Positions 10,586 through 22,429 of a stretch of DNA of 64,000 nucleotides are shown here, one piece after another. The DNA is from Nymphaea colorata. Taxonomy: Eukaryota; Streptophyta; Magnoliopsida; Nymphaeales; Nymphaeaceae. Location of the stretch: contig NC_045147.1 of the NCBI RefSeq assembly GCF_008831285.2, positions 18,082,854 through 18,146,853 of the forward strand, given 5' to 3'. Under the pieces are notes generated by a model. The model ran no database searches. It was not told the origin of the DNA and was given only the letters and a program-made list of their open reading frames with translations. The translations under genes were made by a program, and so were the position numbers. How positions within the stretch are numbered: the first letter of the stretch is position 1; each line of letters begins with the position of its first letter.

Positions 10586-11287
10586 CCCACCCCTAATGCA
10601 CCAAGAGTATTGCCAGTATTGGTCCTTGAAAACATGCCTTCAGTTGAATTATCCATGATTTATCATACCCGTACTTGGCCTGTAAAGTTGAAATGCATTG
10701 ATTTCGTTCATTAGACATTCCCAGTTTCTGAAATACTTGTCCAATACGTTACATGCACTTTTCCCTCTCTCTCTCTTCCCCCACCCCTAATGCACCAAGA
10801 GTATTGCCAGTATTGGTCCTTGAAAGATTTAATAGTTATCATCTTTTGCAGCTGTTTCATTTTGATGTTCATGAAGACGTTAGAACAATTGCGGATGCAA
10901 CCATAGAGAAGGATGAGGTGCACAATCCATCCTATCATGCTGAATTTTTTTATTGCTCTCGGCTTCATTCTTAAAGCGTTTTCTCCAGTCTCATGCAGGA
11001 AAAGTGGTCGAACGGCACTGGTATGAGAAGAACAAACATATTTTTCCTGCTTCAAGATGGGAGGTATGCTCATGAACTTGGAATTTGCATTTTTCGATTT
11101 ATATTTCATTGAATTTTGAAAGCTAGAAGGCCAAAAAAAGTGGAAATGTCGTTTCTTGTCTCTGTTTGGAATTTGTAAGAAAAAGTGCATCTCATGATTC
11201 CAACTGTATCTGTGTTCGATGCTGTGCACTTCCCAGATATATGATCCGACGAAGAAATGGGTACGCTATACCATTCATGGGGATTGA
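5391..11287 (+). CDS. XCT: XAP5 CIRCADIAN TIMEKEEPER (XCT), complete, 12 exons
   Basis: Nuclear XAP5-family protein. In Arabidopsis XCT acts in the circadian clock, light signalling and spliceosome-linked RNA processing. My exon model is 5391-5561, 6442-6507, 6601-6665, 6927-7036, 9002-9074, 9205-9281, 9368-9429, 9522-9653, 9742-9795, 10852-10917, 10989-11063 and 11237-11287. Every junction keeps frame and the product is 333 aa, close to the usual length. The N-terminus [20 protein letters not shown] is the family hallmark. A charged Glu/Lys/Arg coiled-coil-like stretch covers about residues 17-145. The conserved XAP5 domain follows, with motifs [26 protein letters not shown] and [18 protein letters not shown], and a C-terminal [14 protein letters not shown] 5391 is chosen because it begins the family-conserved N-terminus. 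All introns are GT-AG except the one after 9429, which reads GC-AG. Introns 4 and 9 carry repeats. Confidence 0.95.
7545..7925. repeat. Possible degenerate inverted-repeat element in XCT intron 4
   Basis: GGGTACG- and CCCATGT-type words occur at 7565-7600 and, inverted, at 7840-7920 around an AT-rich core. The ends pair only imperfectly (a CACATGGGTGTGGGTACG-like arm against its inverse) and I see no clear target duplication. It may be an old MITE. Confidence 0.4.
8261..8530. repeat. Dispersed direct repeat, copy 2 (XCT intron 4)
   Basis: Partner of 3360-3642. The intron copy flows into normal intron sequence on both sides, which suggests that this is the source location and that the copy beside the CRSH pseudogene is derived. 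Confidence 0.85.
9969..10143. mobile_element. Tourist-like MITE in XCT intron 9
   Basis: A 175-bp hairpin element with imperfect terminal inverted repeats of about 36 bp. The left end starts GGAGGCATTTGGCAA and the right end is its inverse, TTGCCAAAACGTCTCC. A TTA trinucleotide flanks each end (9966-9968 and 10144-10146), as expected of a PIF/Harbinger target duplication. The interior contains a second inverted pair (GGCAGATTCATG and CATGAATCTGCC). There is no coding capacity. Confidence 0.78.
10406..10821. repeat. Tandem duplication of about 200 bp in XCT intron 9
   Basis: Two adjacent units, 10406-10627 and 10628-10821, both start GAAAACATGCCTTCAGTTGA and end with TGCCAGTATTGGTCCTT. They differ mainly in the length of an internal CT run, long at 10547-10582 in the first unit and short in the second. 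Unit two ends 30 bp before XCT exon 10. Confidence 0.88.
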
Positions 11288-12174
11288 GTATGGGCTTCAT
11301 CCGTGGCATCCTTTTTCATCTTTCATGATGAGGGTATCTTCTGAAATTCAGTATTTCTCTTTTTCTGTATTTTGGATTACCTAGATGAAATAGTAAGTGT
11401 TTAGCAGTGTATCCTCCTGGCCTACGTAGGAGATGCCTCGCGTGCTTGCTTTCCTTCCTTTCTAATTCGGAGGAAGTTCTTTTATCGTTTCGCATTATCT
11501 GGAGTCCTGGACATGGGAGCAGCGCAGAAGTAATCTGCGAAGTTTAATTTTTATATGTTTTCCTAGACGCATGGGATCTGCATTTTTCTATTTCCTGAAT
11601 TTCCAACACCAGGCCACACGAACTGCTTTATTTATATATTAGTATCTCTTTATTTATATGTTCGTGCCCTTTAAAGTTTAAAATTTAAATATTATAGCCA
11701 AAATTTCCTGGCTCTCCCATTGCAATGTACCTCTCCAACCTCTTTTCTTCTAATGAATTGTAGGAATCTATTGGCACCTCTGTAGGAATTGCAGTTGCCC
11801 TTTGCCACACTGAATTTTTTGTAGACCTTGTTTTTCTGCCCCAGTGGATGTAATAATATTGTGCCCTAGTGGCTTGTCTTGAATTTGGATCAACCAGATG
11901 CTTGAATAATACAAAGACGAATGGAATTTGGCAATACAAAAAATACCAAGACACTAAACCCATTTTAGAACCATTCAGATCCCTGGTTAAATTACCTCCC
12001 TTAGCGCAGAGCAATCCCATTGAGCAAATAGTTTCACATAGTTTTCTCCTAGGGTTCTTAATAAGTAGGTAATATTTGGTCTAGCCTCAACTTGTTATCG
12101 TATAAAGGAAATATTATTATTGTTACTTAAAATTTAGAAGATAAATTGTCATATATCTCTGAGGGGTTGTTACT

Positions 12175-12286
12175 CCTTTTTAATTTTAAGGGTGTCAACT
12201 TTTTATGTTGTAAAAGCAAGAACATTGATACCTTTTTAATTTTAAGGGTGTCAACTTTTTATGTTGTAAAAGCAAGAACATTGATA
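12175..12286. repeat. 56-bp perfect tandem duplication
   Basis: Units 12175-12230 and 12231-12286 both read CCTTTTTAATTTTAAGGGTG onwards and appear identical, so the duplication is recent. Confidence 0.92.
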
Positions 12287-15200
12287 TGTAAGTTGAAACA
12301 TAAAGAGGAGGAAAAAATTTTTGGGGGATGAGAGAATGGGTGGAAGCTTGGGCTGGACAATAGGATAAAATACTTTTCTTCCTAGGCCAGCAAACTATGC
12401 CCTACTCTTAGTAATATAAATCTGTTTATTTCCTCTATCAAATCCCTTCCATGGAATTAGTTGCATCATGGATTCCAATCCAGATGAAGAAAAAGTCAGG
12501 CCACGTCCGATCTGATCCAGATCAACTCTCGTGGTATACTGAAAAAACGATAGTCGATGAGTAAGTACCAAAATTTTCTAGCATGTCAGAAGATGTTATA
12601 TCTTCAAAATTTCAAGCTTCAACGAAGGGAATGATTAGATAGTTCCCAAAAGTTTGAATATGTGAAGCCACAGTCTATTGCAGGAAAAATAAAGCATCAG
12701 CAATCTGCATTCATACCAGGAGAAGAGGTCTATCTAATCTTCAACCCGTCTTATCCTCATCACATATCCTTGTAGCGGTAACGCGCTAGTTTATACAGTC
12801 CACTTGATGCTTTTTCAAAATAGAAGGCCTCCTATTTGCTTGATCCTGCGTCAGCCCCAACAAGAAGAAAAAACAACCATCTTACGAAGCTCGTACTGTA
12901 TTGTACAAGAACAATAGGTGGCAATTGAAAAGCCACATCTATAATGTCTTGATTCTGTCAGTTTTACAAAGGAAAAATAACAGAAATGGCACGTATGAAA
13001 AAAGGGAAGTAGCAGGAAGGAATTGGGAATGTCAGGCAGGAAAGAAGACCAGAAACAGGATATGCATCAATATATTTGTCTGCAGTGTGCACATTTTCAG
13101 GTGCTGGAAGAACTCATCCCTTCCAGCCTCTTTTGTGATCAAGAAAAATTTTCTTGGCTGAAATTCCACAAGCCTTCAACAGCGTAGCAGTTACATTTTG
13201 CACGTTTAATTAACAGAGTTGTCTGTCCCTACATGAAAAAGGAACTGTTGGTGATCCACAACCAACCAATGGTCACGAAGATCGACCAATCTCACATGTG
13301 AACGAATAAAACTTATCAGCTTCTGGCTACAGCAGCTGCGGCAGAGTGTAATAATTCGGGAGCACCTTCGATCGCTCTACTTGTGAAATGGCCTTTTGAT
13401 GCTTGGTGGCTTTTACCTCGTGATTGCGTCTTACTGAAGAAAGGTGTTGCAGCAGAGATCTTTTCCACGGAAAATATATCTTAGTCCCTTTTTCCCTGTT
13501 TCCTCTTTGTCCTCCGCAAGTTTTCTATTAAGATCTGCAATATGGCTTTCATGTCTGACATGGACGTCCAGTGCCATAGTGGAAGACAACCTGAATCCCA
13601 GAACAACCATATGGGGATTGCTGAAGACATTGCATTGAAGAAAGGTTCTCCACCCTTCCCAGTACCATGCTCTATAAAAGAAATCGTTATTCTGCAGCAA
13701 AGAAAGGTTCAACAACACCCTTTCTAGCTCTAATTAAATGATAACGTTATTCTCGAAAAGAGTTTAGTGGTTCGACACCAATATAGCATTCTCGTTTACT
13801 CGAAAAGTAAAAGAGATTTCTATAAGATGAAGGTCCAAAGTGCCTTTCTGTTTCTTCTTATATGTAAGCTGGAGGTAGGCAGAAACGTTACAGAATTATG
13901 TCAAAGGAACGCGCATCAAGTATTGGATTCTTACCCACCTCCAACCTAAAATATTGTAAGTCAAACTTCCTATATCATTGGACCAAAAAGCTATTTTGCT
14001 GAGTTTTTTTTTTTGTTGTTGTCGTTTGCAGAATGTAAGTTTCATTCATAGTGGGAAATGGCAGGGACAACCCAACTATTATGAATTGGAAGTATCTAAT
14101 GAGTAGACAAGTGCCACCATAGTTTGATTTAGGGTATTTGGGGCAGATTCATAGGAGTGTCACAACCCCTTAATGTCTGCCTTTAACAATCTGAATCTGA
14201 AACCTCACAAGAACTCGTCTGGCACACATTTTAATTTACTTTTGCATGGTAGAAGGGAACACCCACTACCAGGTATTGAACTCCAGATCTGCTTCCAACA
14301 GGAAGACTTATATGGGGAGTGGTTGTGTTTGTTTCTTTCTTCTCCTTCTCCATCAATCTCCTTTCTTCCCCATCAATCTTCTTTCATGGTCATTGTTAAA
14401 ATAATGAAATGCCCTGTTTCCTTTTCGAGTTGAAAACCAAGACAGAAAATGACTGCTCGTTAGCCATATATTCTCCACTCCTAAGGTGAAAAGGCTGAAA
14501 GCAATATCTAAAGACTCTTAGTACAATCGTCATCATCATCATTTACCAATTAGGTGTGGACGTATAGGGGTAGATTCGGCATTGCCGACAAGATTGCATC
14601 CCGTACAAGATTAGGTCTGAATTCTGATTGATTTTCTCTGCTGAAAACTCAGAGCCAGCTGCAAGGTCTAGGCTAGCTCTTCCATGGCTGCCCTCCTTTT
14701 GCTTTTTGCTCTTTAGTTTCTTATTCTAAACTTTCGTTGATTTGTCGGATAGAAAGATTTTCCACATGACAACTTGGTCTCTTTGGCTTGACTGGCGATT
14801 TGACGCCTCGAAATTTCTGGTAGCGAGACAAATTTTCTCGGAGGATGATGATAAAATTATGTTCCTTTTCCAAGGTTTGTACGTTCAATTAATGCAAGAA
14901 TTCGTTGCCTCAATGTTCCAACTTGAAACTCACCCATCTTCCTGAATAATATTATGCCTTTAATTTTTCCTACAAAGTCATTAACACAGAGAAAAAGCCT
15001 TTATTATATCCAAAATTGTAGCGTATTTTGTTTCAAAGTGAGATTGGTCTTACAATTAAGACTTCTCATGAAGTCTGAATTGTTCTAACTTTTAAACAAT
15101 AGTATATCATACCAAATTGCCATATTATTTCGGCAGAACAATACCTGCTCCAATGTCCGGACTAACGAAGTCATCTTCAAAGATTGGCAGTTGTACAAAA

Positions 15201-15542
15201 TAATCTAAAGTCGTTGTATAACAGATATACGCATGGAAAACAACTCCAGCAAGGAATAGATGTAGGGCCATTTGATTTGATATTTGGTTGTTTTTTCTTC
15301 TCTAGTTTTTGTTCATGCATATAATGTAAGATATCCTCAACGTATATGAAGGTGAAGAATTGGAGCAGTCATAGCCCCAGTGGGCCGATGCATTCAATTG
15401 CGAGTCCAAATTTCGCGGTATAAAAGATCAGTAGCAGCAACAGCTCTGGCAAGAGTTACAGTCGTTTCGTCCGCGAAAGTTTTTTATTTTAGTGTGGTCC
15501 CTTTAAAAATTTTGAAAAATGTAATAAGTTTCTATAAAAATT

Positions 15543-15936
15543 AGGAATGTTCAACGAGTGGAGCCAACTCAGGCTTGACACAAACTCGCTTGGTTAAGCT
15601 TCACTCGTAAGTCAAACGAGTCGAGTTCGAACTTAACTGATAACTCCAGTTTGTAAACGTCAAGTTTGAGTTGGATGAACTCGATTCGGTTAAGCTCAAT
15701 TAGACTTGTTTAACATTAGTACTTGTTTTTGTAATTTCAAAAACTTAAATTGGTTAAAATAAAAATGTGAAATTTTAAAGCAATAAAATGTATATTAAAG
15801 GACACGAGCTTAAAAGAGTTGAGCTCAGGCTCTAGAGCCTTGGTTAAGCGAGTCGAGCTCGAGCCAAGGTATATGTGAGTCAAGCCAAGTTCGAGCTGGC
15901 TAAACTCAAGCTGGACTCGCTCGTTGTATATCCCTA
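15543..15936. repeat. GAGCTCGAG-type repeat with inverted ends, copy 1
   Basis: A block of about 394 bp rich in CGAGTC, GAGCTCGAG and CTCGCTTGG words. The left end reads TAGGAATGTTCAACGAGTGG and the right end, inverted, reads TAGGGATATACAACGAGCGA. There is no coding potential. The ends and word content match the block at 58988-59437, so the two are probably members of one non-autonomous family. Confidence 0.65.
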
Positions 15937-16974
15937 GTAGAAAGAATTCAAAAATCTTGACATCACATCGATACTTAGAACATTCTGCCCCCCTAACAAA
16001 AAAATTATAGCTTCTGCCACCAGTGGGATTCCCTCATCTTTTATTCAATAGCCTTCATGAATCATCGTTTGGGGCTTGTTACAATTAGATGGGAGTTTCC
16101 TTGTTACAGATGGAAAATGCAGGGACCCATTTGTTTTTCCAATTGATGTGATACTTCACTTTAGCGATCTATTCTCAGCCAACCGAAAGATATAGGGATT
16201 TTGCTGAAAAATCCCACAAAATTTAAAATGTAGGTTTCTTGAGCAAAACTTTCAAATAACAAAAAGAGAAGAAAAAATGGAAACATAAAAAGTTAATACA
16301 ACAACAAAACTATGCCTAGAGAGTCGAGTCCCCATTGAAAAGGAAGAGGAAAAAAAAACACTCAACTTAGATTTGAATTAATTTATTCAGTCTGATTTTA
16401 ACAACATTGGGACCCGAGCCCCCAAGGACTTTCCGTATGACTCATGGGGTAGTGAAAGCTTGGTTCTCATAGGGTAGTGAAAGCTTGATCGTCAGTTTGA
16501 TTCTCGCCAGCATTGTTCTTTTAAACTACAAATATTGTCAGGTGTTACTTTGAATTGAAGAAAGTTACCGTAAGTTTATGCAGATTTTGAAGCAGTCCTA
16601 TACCTTTAAGGGATAGGGGGAAGGGCTTTGGCCTCTTCAAGGTATAAAAGACTGATTTCATTGCATTCTCTTTTCACCCGGCTTCCTAGTCAATTTATGA
16701 TCTACAAAGCATTTCCTTGCTTTAGTTTCACTTGTCCCATTAATTTTAGACCTTCTCATTCAGTAGTAACCATATTTAAAACAAAGAATTCGTCGGAACA
16801 TTCAACCTGAGACTCGTGTCACTTGAAGAACTTGTCTCTGTATTTAGTACTTCGTTCATCAACGGACTGTTCTCATCAAGGACAAAAATAACAGACATGT
16901 TTTGCCGATGAAAATTTCGCCAATATTTGACTGAGACAAAGTAGAGAAACTCCGAGGGAGAAAAATCTTATGGA

Positions 16975-19900
16975 GAGTAACTTTTCTTCTGTCCATCGAA
17001 GAATACCAAATCACGCTCTTTCCAGGACAAATTGTTGCATGGTTTGCTTAAAAATGATCACAAAGGCGAACTCTCATGACAGTTCACAACAGAAGCACAG
17101 TTGTACTTGACCTGCAAGCACTATTGTTGATCAGTATCCAAAGAAAAAAAAATCCAAAATGAATTTCCTTTAATACGTTGCAAGGACATGTGATAAGATG
17201 GAGTGCTATCCTTTCCTTTCGGAAAGAAGACAGCATATAAGGTGGGAAAAGATTTTCTCCAAAGGCCAATGGTGTTCATCTTGGTGATACATGTATTCAC
17301 CATTTTGTCTTCTCTCTCTCTCTCTCTCTCTCTTCTTCTCTCTCTTCCAAAATAGTATAACCGGTCAGGCTGGGTGGCGCTTATTAACCACGTCCTCAGT
17401 TTGAGCCTGAGGGATGTAATCCTAATGGTATTGAAGAGTGTTGATCTGCGATTATGGGTGCCACTGCCTTGAAAAACCTTGGGATGTCCTTTGCTACAGA
17501 TAACACAATTAAATTATGCTGCTAACCATGGTTAAAAGGATTTATTTTAAAGCTTCAAAAGTTAGGGATGGATTTGTTAGTCACGGTTGGGACAGAGATA
17601 ATTTGCCAATTACCTGTAATTTAGCGTTGGACAAGGAAGAAACCTAGAAAAGTTGAAAATATTTTATGGTTATTCATATGCACACGGTTGTACAACTTGA
17701 GATTTTTCAACCATTCGTGGAACATTATCAAGGTAGAACCGCGCAAGAACAGTTAAAGAAAAGGCGAGAGGATCATGTACACATAATCATATAAAACTCG
17801 TTTTGATTTACATATATGTTACAGTTGTAGTATTCTTTGTGGTACCAAACTCCACGATGCAACTGGATCAGGGAAGGTGATATGACTTTGCTTGAGAGCG
17901 ATCAGAAAATTCTGGCAACATTTCCGTGCCATGCCTAGCCATTGACTTCTGCAGTGTGAAGTTTCTCACCAAGCAGGCTCCTAGATGGATCACCATTAGC
18001 CTCCAACCGACGCATGCTCCGGACCTGCCCAATTTACTAATAAATTAGTGGCTGCTGAATTTTACAAAGAATTTGTGTGTGCATGTGTGCACGGAAATAT
18101 GCATAACTGGATCAATTTTGTTGTACTATCGTTCATCTCAATAAGGATAGATATGGCAACACAATCAATTATTTCACTGCCCCACCTTGTCTCTCTCTTG
18201 AAATTAAAAGCATCATTCAATGGGAAGAAAATGTGGAAAAAGAATTTACATCGTACAAAATAACTAAGAAATCCATGTTGCAACTAATTCCTGATTAAAT
18301 TGAGCATATAGCAGAAACTGAAACTTCCATTGTATAGCGTACCCAGAATGAGAAAACTTCTAAATGTACTATCTAAAAGTACTCACAGCCTTTGGATGAG
18401 TATCTACAATGTGGGTCGTGTTTAACTGCTCACGCTAATACGTTAATATAATGACACTAACCTTGAAGGTGTAAGCTTGTTTAACAGTCCACGCGATGTG
18501 GTCCCAGAGGAAGAGAATATTCATTTAAAAAGCACACAAAAAAAAAAAAAATTCACTAACATTTATTAACTGTAAGCTTCATTTGTCATATTGATGATTG
18601 ATGAACTGCTCAAGATAAATGAAGATGCATGAGAAGCTGAACCCTATATAACCTATTTATAAATTATAACTCCAGAACTTTTCATCTTGAGCAACTAGCT
18701 CTCAGGTTACATGTTACCGACCACAGATTGTTTTCACCCACTAATCATGGACTCAGGCCACATTGTAAATTGGAGAATGTAAAAGGAACAGTATCCAAGT
18801 TTTTGAAGAACTATCAAAGTCTTGTCCCCAGTCCCAGAATCCTAGAAGAAGGATCCTGCTTCCCTCCCCTCCCTCTACTGCTCTGGAACAAGGATATACC
18901 AAGGCAAATTCCACAAATTTTCTTTTGGAACAGAATATAATGATGATGAATATTCAGATTTCAGAAAGCATCTTGGCAACGTTATTTTGACTTTGATGTG
19001 TAAGACTTGGTATTACACGAGAATGACAGATTAAAGGTTAATCTTGGGTAAAACCCCAGGAAAAGGGTTTTACATTAACATGAGATATTTCATAAAATAA
19101 GCTTTAAGGGATATATGTCCATGTGTGTGCACTCTGCTTACACTTTTTGTGCCTGAAGCTGATGAAATGTCAGAAAATGTTAATATCTACCTGTCTCTGA
19201 AATAACTCGAATTCGTCAGAGCTCAAAGATCCATCATTGTTTGCATCAATAAGCTGCATTAATTCCATAGCGTCTTCCCTATCAGCTCCAAGCTCCTCCA
19301 TCACTTCTTTGAGCTCCTCACTACTGATCCTGCCGTCCTCATTCTTATCAAGAAGATGGAAGACATGGTTCTTCTGATCACCACTGATGCCTGACATTTG
19401 ACCTGGAGGATGATCATCAAGACGTAAAGCTGCAAGTTCTGCAGCAGCCATCATAATCGCCTTGAGCCGCTTGGCCTGCAGATCAACAGAGAATTCATCA
19501 TCACATCTATTCTTCTGAAAGATCAAGATATGCAAAACATCATAAAAAATGTAAAGGATTTGGCAAGAATTTAAAATTTCTTATGCAAGAAGCTATGCTA
19601 CAAATCATGACACAACTGATAGCATTTCAATGTTAAGAAAGAAAACTAACTGTTCGTCCAATCTTAAAACTACGAGTCTCGCTTCTTAGATTATTGCCCA
19701 AAGAAGGAAGGCCACATTTTTTTTAGGAAATACGGGATTACAATGCTTGATATTGGAAAAGATAAACGGCATGGCCTATAGGTTCTTAATTAAGAAAAAA
19801 GCAAAAGAACGAATCAATCATCAGAAACATATTACACATTGTCACAATGCTGACATGAATATGACATCATGATTATGAAAATAAAAAGTCACATGTTTTT

Positions 19901-20375
19901 CTCCCTCACAAATCGGTAAATTCCCACATGCTCAAATTTTTTTCCAGATGACCTATGAGCAATATACTTTGCAGTTAAATTAAGCACCTTTGCAACTAAT
20001 GAACATAGATGATGCAACACAGAGGGATACATGTAGTAATCTAAGTGCATCATTTTTGTTATTTAGGAACAAGTCACACAGGCTGACTGAAGTGGAGAAG
20101 AAAGTAGCACCTGACACGAACTACGCATCAAAAGCCAATCTCTGCTAACTAAACCAGATTAAGATTATGAAATAAATAACAAGTTCAAATCTGCAGCTTC
20201 TTCATCAGGACAACTATGAAACCAAGAAAGAACAACGTAATCGCTAGTTCATCTCAAAGAGAAAATTACCTCCTCTGGATTTGTTAGACCACCTTTGTAT
20301 AAAGAATGTGAGGCAGATCCATCAACAGCCTGCGCATCCATTTCGGTGGTTCGGATCTGTATTTCTACCAAAGGT
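16975..20375. repeat. Segmental duplication, copy B (intact CRSH 3' part)
   Basis: Partner of 1-3354. This copy contains the functional last two exons of CRSH and the end of exon 2, and it continues without a break into the rest of the gene, so it is the parental locus. Confidence 0.88.
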
Positions 20376-22292
20376 TTATGCTGACCAGCATCACTAACAT
20401 CAACTGCCATATGTAAACTTTGATACCCATTTGCCTTTGGCTTTGCAATGTAATCTTTCATTCTATGAGGAATTTCTCTCCATAAAGCCTGGATCACCTC
20501 ACGTGCCCTATAGCAGGCAACTTTACCTCTCTCGAGTGCATCTCCATCAGACTTGGGCTTTAAAATAACTCGCAGTCCTAAGAGATCATTCACTTCCTCT
20601 CGCTGACGGCCATCCTTCAAAAGCTTTTTCATTGTGCTAAAACGACTCTTAAATCGACCATGGACTGATATATCCTCCACCAAGCACTTTAGCACATGAT
20701 CATCTTGCAAGGCCTGAAGCAGCTGTTCCTTATACACATCAATTAGTGGTCTGCCTCCTGTTTCATGGCTTCTCAACCATCTGTCAAGGTAAGTATAGGA
20801 ACGAGGAAATAAGTAACGGAAAGAAAGGTCCTCTAGTTCCAGAGACAATGCATTAATGCCTACAGCATGAGCCATGGGAGCATATATCGTTATAATCTGA
20901 AGAGATTGTATCTGCTGCTGATGTCTTGGGAGGCAATCCAAGTGCCTCATCTTGTCAAGCCTAAAAGCAAGTTCCAAGATGATTGCTCTGATATCATAGT
21001 AGGTCAAGCAATATTTCATTAACATAGTGCCATTATCATCATCAATGTTATCTATCCTGGATGGAGTATCTCTTACTCTGAGGCATTCATGCAGCAGATG
21101 AGCAATACCGGTCCCAATTTGGTTTTTCACACTTTCCAGGGTTATTACACCTGCTTCTACAAGCTCCCGCAGTGTGCTAGCTGAAATTACTTCGGCATCC
21201 ATCTGCAGGAACATTGAAGTAGAGACTTAGGATCTCTAAGGAACAAAAGGTAAGGGCAATTGAACAGGTACACTCCTTAATATCTTGTTTTTCAATAACC
21301 AGATCTTGCGGATTTGATGCTTCAAAGTTCACTCAGTTATATTTATACCTTGGATCATGTTATTTGTGTAGGTTCATCAAACATGAATACCAACGGCTCC
21401 GTGTGCAACTAAAAAGATGGTACGAAAAAAAGCATTATGGACCATTGATTTTCAATATTGGGGAAAATATGTTAGGCACCAGGCACAAAAATTCATGATC
21501 TAGAAAAACATTTCTTAATGAGTAACAAAAATTCAATGCTTAAGAGTTTGACTGACGAAATGTTCCTTTACCGGAGACCACCATTTTATCTTTGTTTGTA
21601 CGGTACACCTGTGTGTGTGTGTGTGTTGGGGGTGGTGCGCGCGCATTTTTTTGGTAAAGAAGATGCTTAACTTTTCTTTTGGGAAGAACTTCGTAAGACG
21701 ATTGTTCAAGAAATAGCCTTAATGATAACTGCAAATTCTTCCAACCAAAATACTATAACTGGAGTGGGAATGATTCGGAAAACCACAAAAATGGTGAAAT
21801 GCAGAACCTAAGAAGGAAGAGATATTAGAAAAGAAATACAGTGATAATAAATAGAATCGACAAATATATGTAAACAATAAAGGCTTTTATAACCTGAAGA
21901 TCAGCGAGGATGCAAGCAACAGAAAGAGCTCTTGAGAGCGGAGGCCGTCCGTCCGCCGCCACTGGCAACTCCAGGAGCAGGGGGATGGAGCGCTTGAGGG
22001 TCTTGAAGAGAAGGCGAGAGGAGCTCGTTGACAGGACCGGGAATTTCTCCGTCAAGTCATTGAATGCACCCACCAGCTCGACCACCATCCTGCCTCCAGG
22101 TTGCTCCACTATTGATGTTTTGCCGGCAGCAACCGGCCCGAGATTAGTACAACAGGCAGTCGGAAGCTTCCGCCCATATCGGCTGCGGCAGTAGAGCATT
22201 GGTGGGCATAAATGGGGCAATGGATGCCGCACTTTCCGCCATGAAATGAACTCACTGGGAGTTGAGAGAAAGGGCGAGGGAGACGACTCCAT
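17935..22292 (-). CDS. CRSH: Calcium-dependent RelA/SpoT homologue (GTP diphosphokinase), 4 exons
   Basis: Plastid (p)ppGpp synthetase activated by Ca2+, a plant-specific RSH class. Exons on the minus strand are 22292-21894, 21202-20270, 19475-19191 and 18024-17935, all phase 0 with GT-AG introns. They give 568 aa, near the family norm of about 580. Residues 1-60 are Ser/Pro/Arg-rich, as expected of a transit peptide. Residues 134-275 are the HD-like region but show no HD dyad, in line with CRSH proteins lacking hydrolase activity. Residues 316-433 are the RelA/SpoT synthetase domain, with DLLGLRVIL, DYIAKPKANGYQSLH (383-397) and EIQIRT (413-418). Two canonical EF-hand loops follow, DKNEDGRISSEE (487-498) and DANNDGSLSSDE (521-532). 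ATG 22292 is preferred: the longer upstream frame opens with GTG, and a TATA-like site at 22361-22366 would place the transcript start near 22335. A later ATG at 22199 is the alternative. Confidence 0.95.
21611..21627. repeat. (GT)n microsatellite in CRSH intron 1
   Basis: A short GT run followed by a G-rich and CGCGCG stretch. It lies between CRSH exons 1 and 2. Confidence 0.85.
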
Positions 22293-22360
22293 GAACCCAC
22301 TGGGAGTTGAGAGAAAGAGAGTGAGTGGAATAAGAATCACTCAACCAACCACTCGTTGGC

Positions 22361-22366
22361 TTATAT
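22361..22366 (-). promoter_or_regulatory. TATA-like box of CRSH
   Basis: TATAAG on the minus strand, about 70 bp upstream of ATG 22292. The spacing suits a TATA box with a short 5' leader. This is inference from position and motif only. Confidence 0.4.
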
Positions 22367-22429
22367 GTGGCCTTTTGCCATTGTGGTGTTCGAGCTGCCA
22401 CTTGGACAAACCTTGTTGGTTCTCTTTTT

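Larger units (their letters stand above)
11288..16974. other. Intergenic spacer between XCT and the CRSH 3' flank
   Basis: I see no gene I can support here. The spacer holds a 56-bp tandem duplication at 12175-12286, a GAGCTCGAG-type inverted-end repeat at 15543-15936 and scattered short open frames that do not form a spliced model. A 38-codon frame on the minus strand at 13316-13433, preceded by a TTCAG acceptor-like site, looks mildly protein-like but matches nothing I recognise. Confidence 0.6.

Noticed and set aside
13316-13718. Possible minus-strand gene (a 38-codon last exon plus a coiled-coil-like frame at 13431-13718)
   Set aside because: An acceptor-like site and protein-like composition are present, but there is no donor joining the pieces in frame and no family match. 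Frames of this length arise by chance.
22293-22340. Upstream extension of CRSH exon 1
   Set aside because: The frame begins with GTG and lies at or before the start site predicted from the TATA-like box. It also comes from a 45-bp local duplication.
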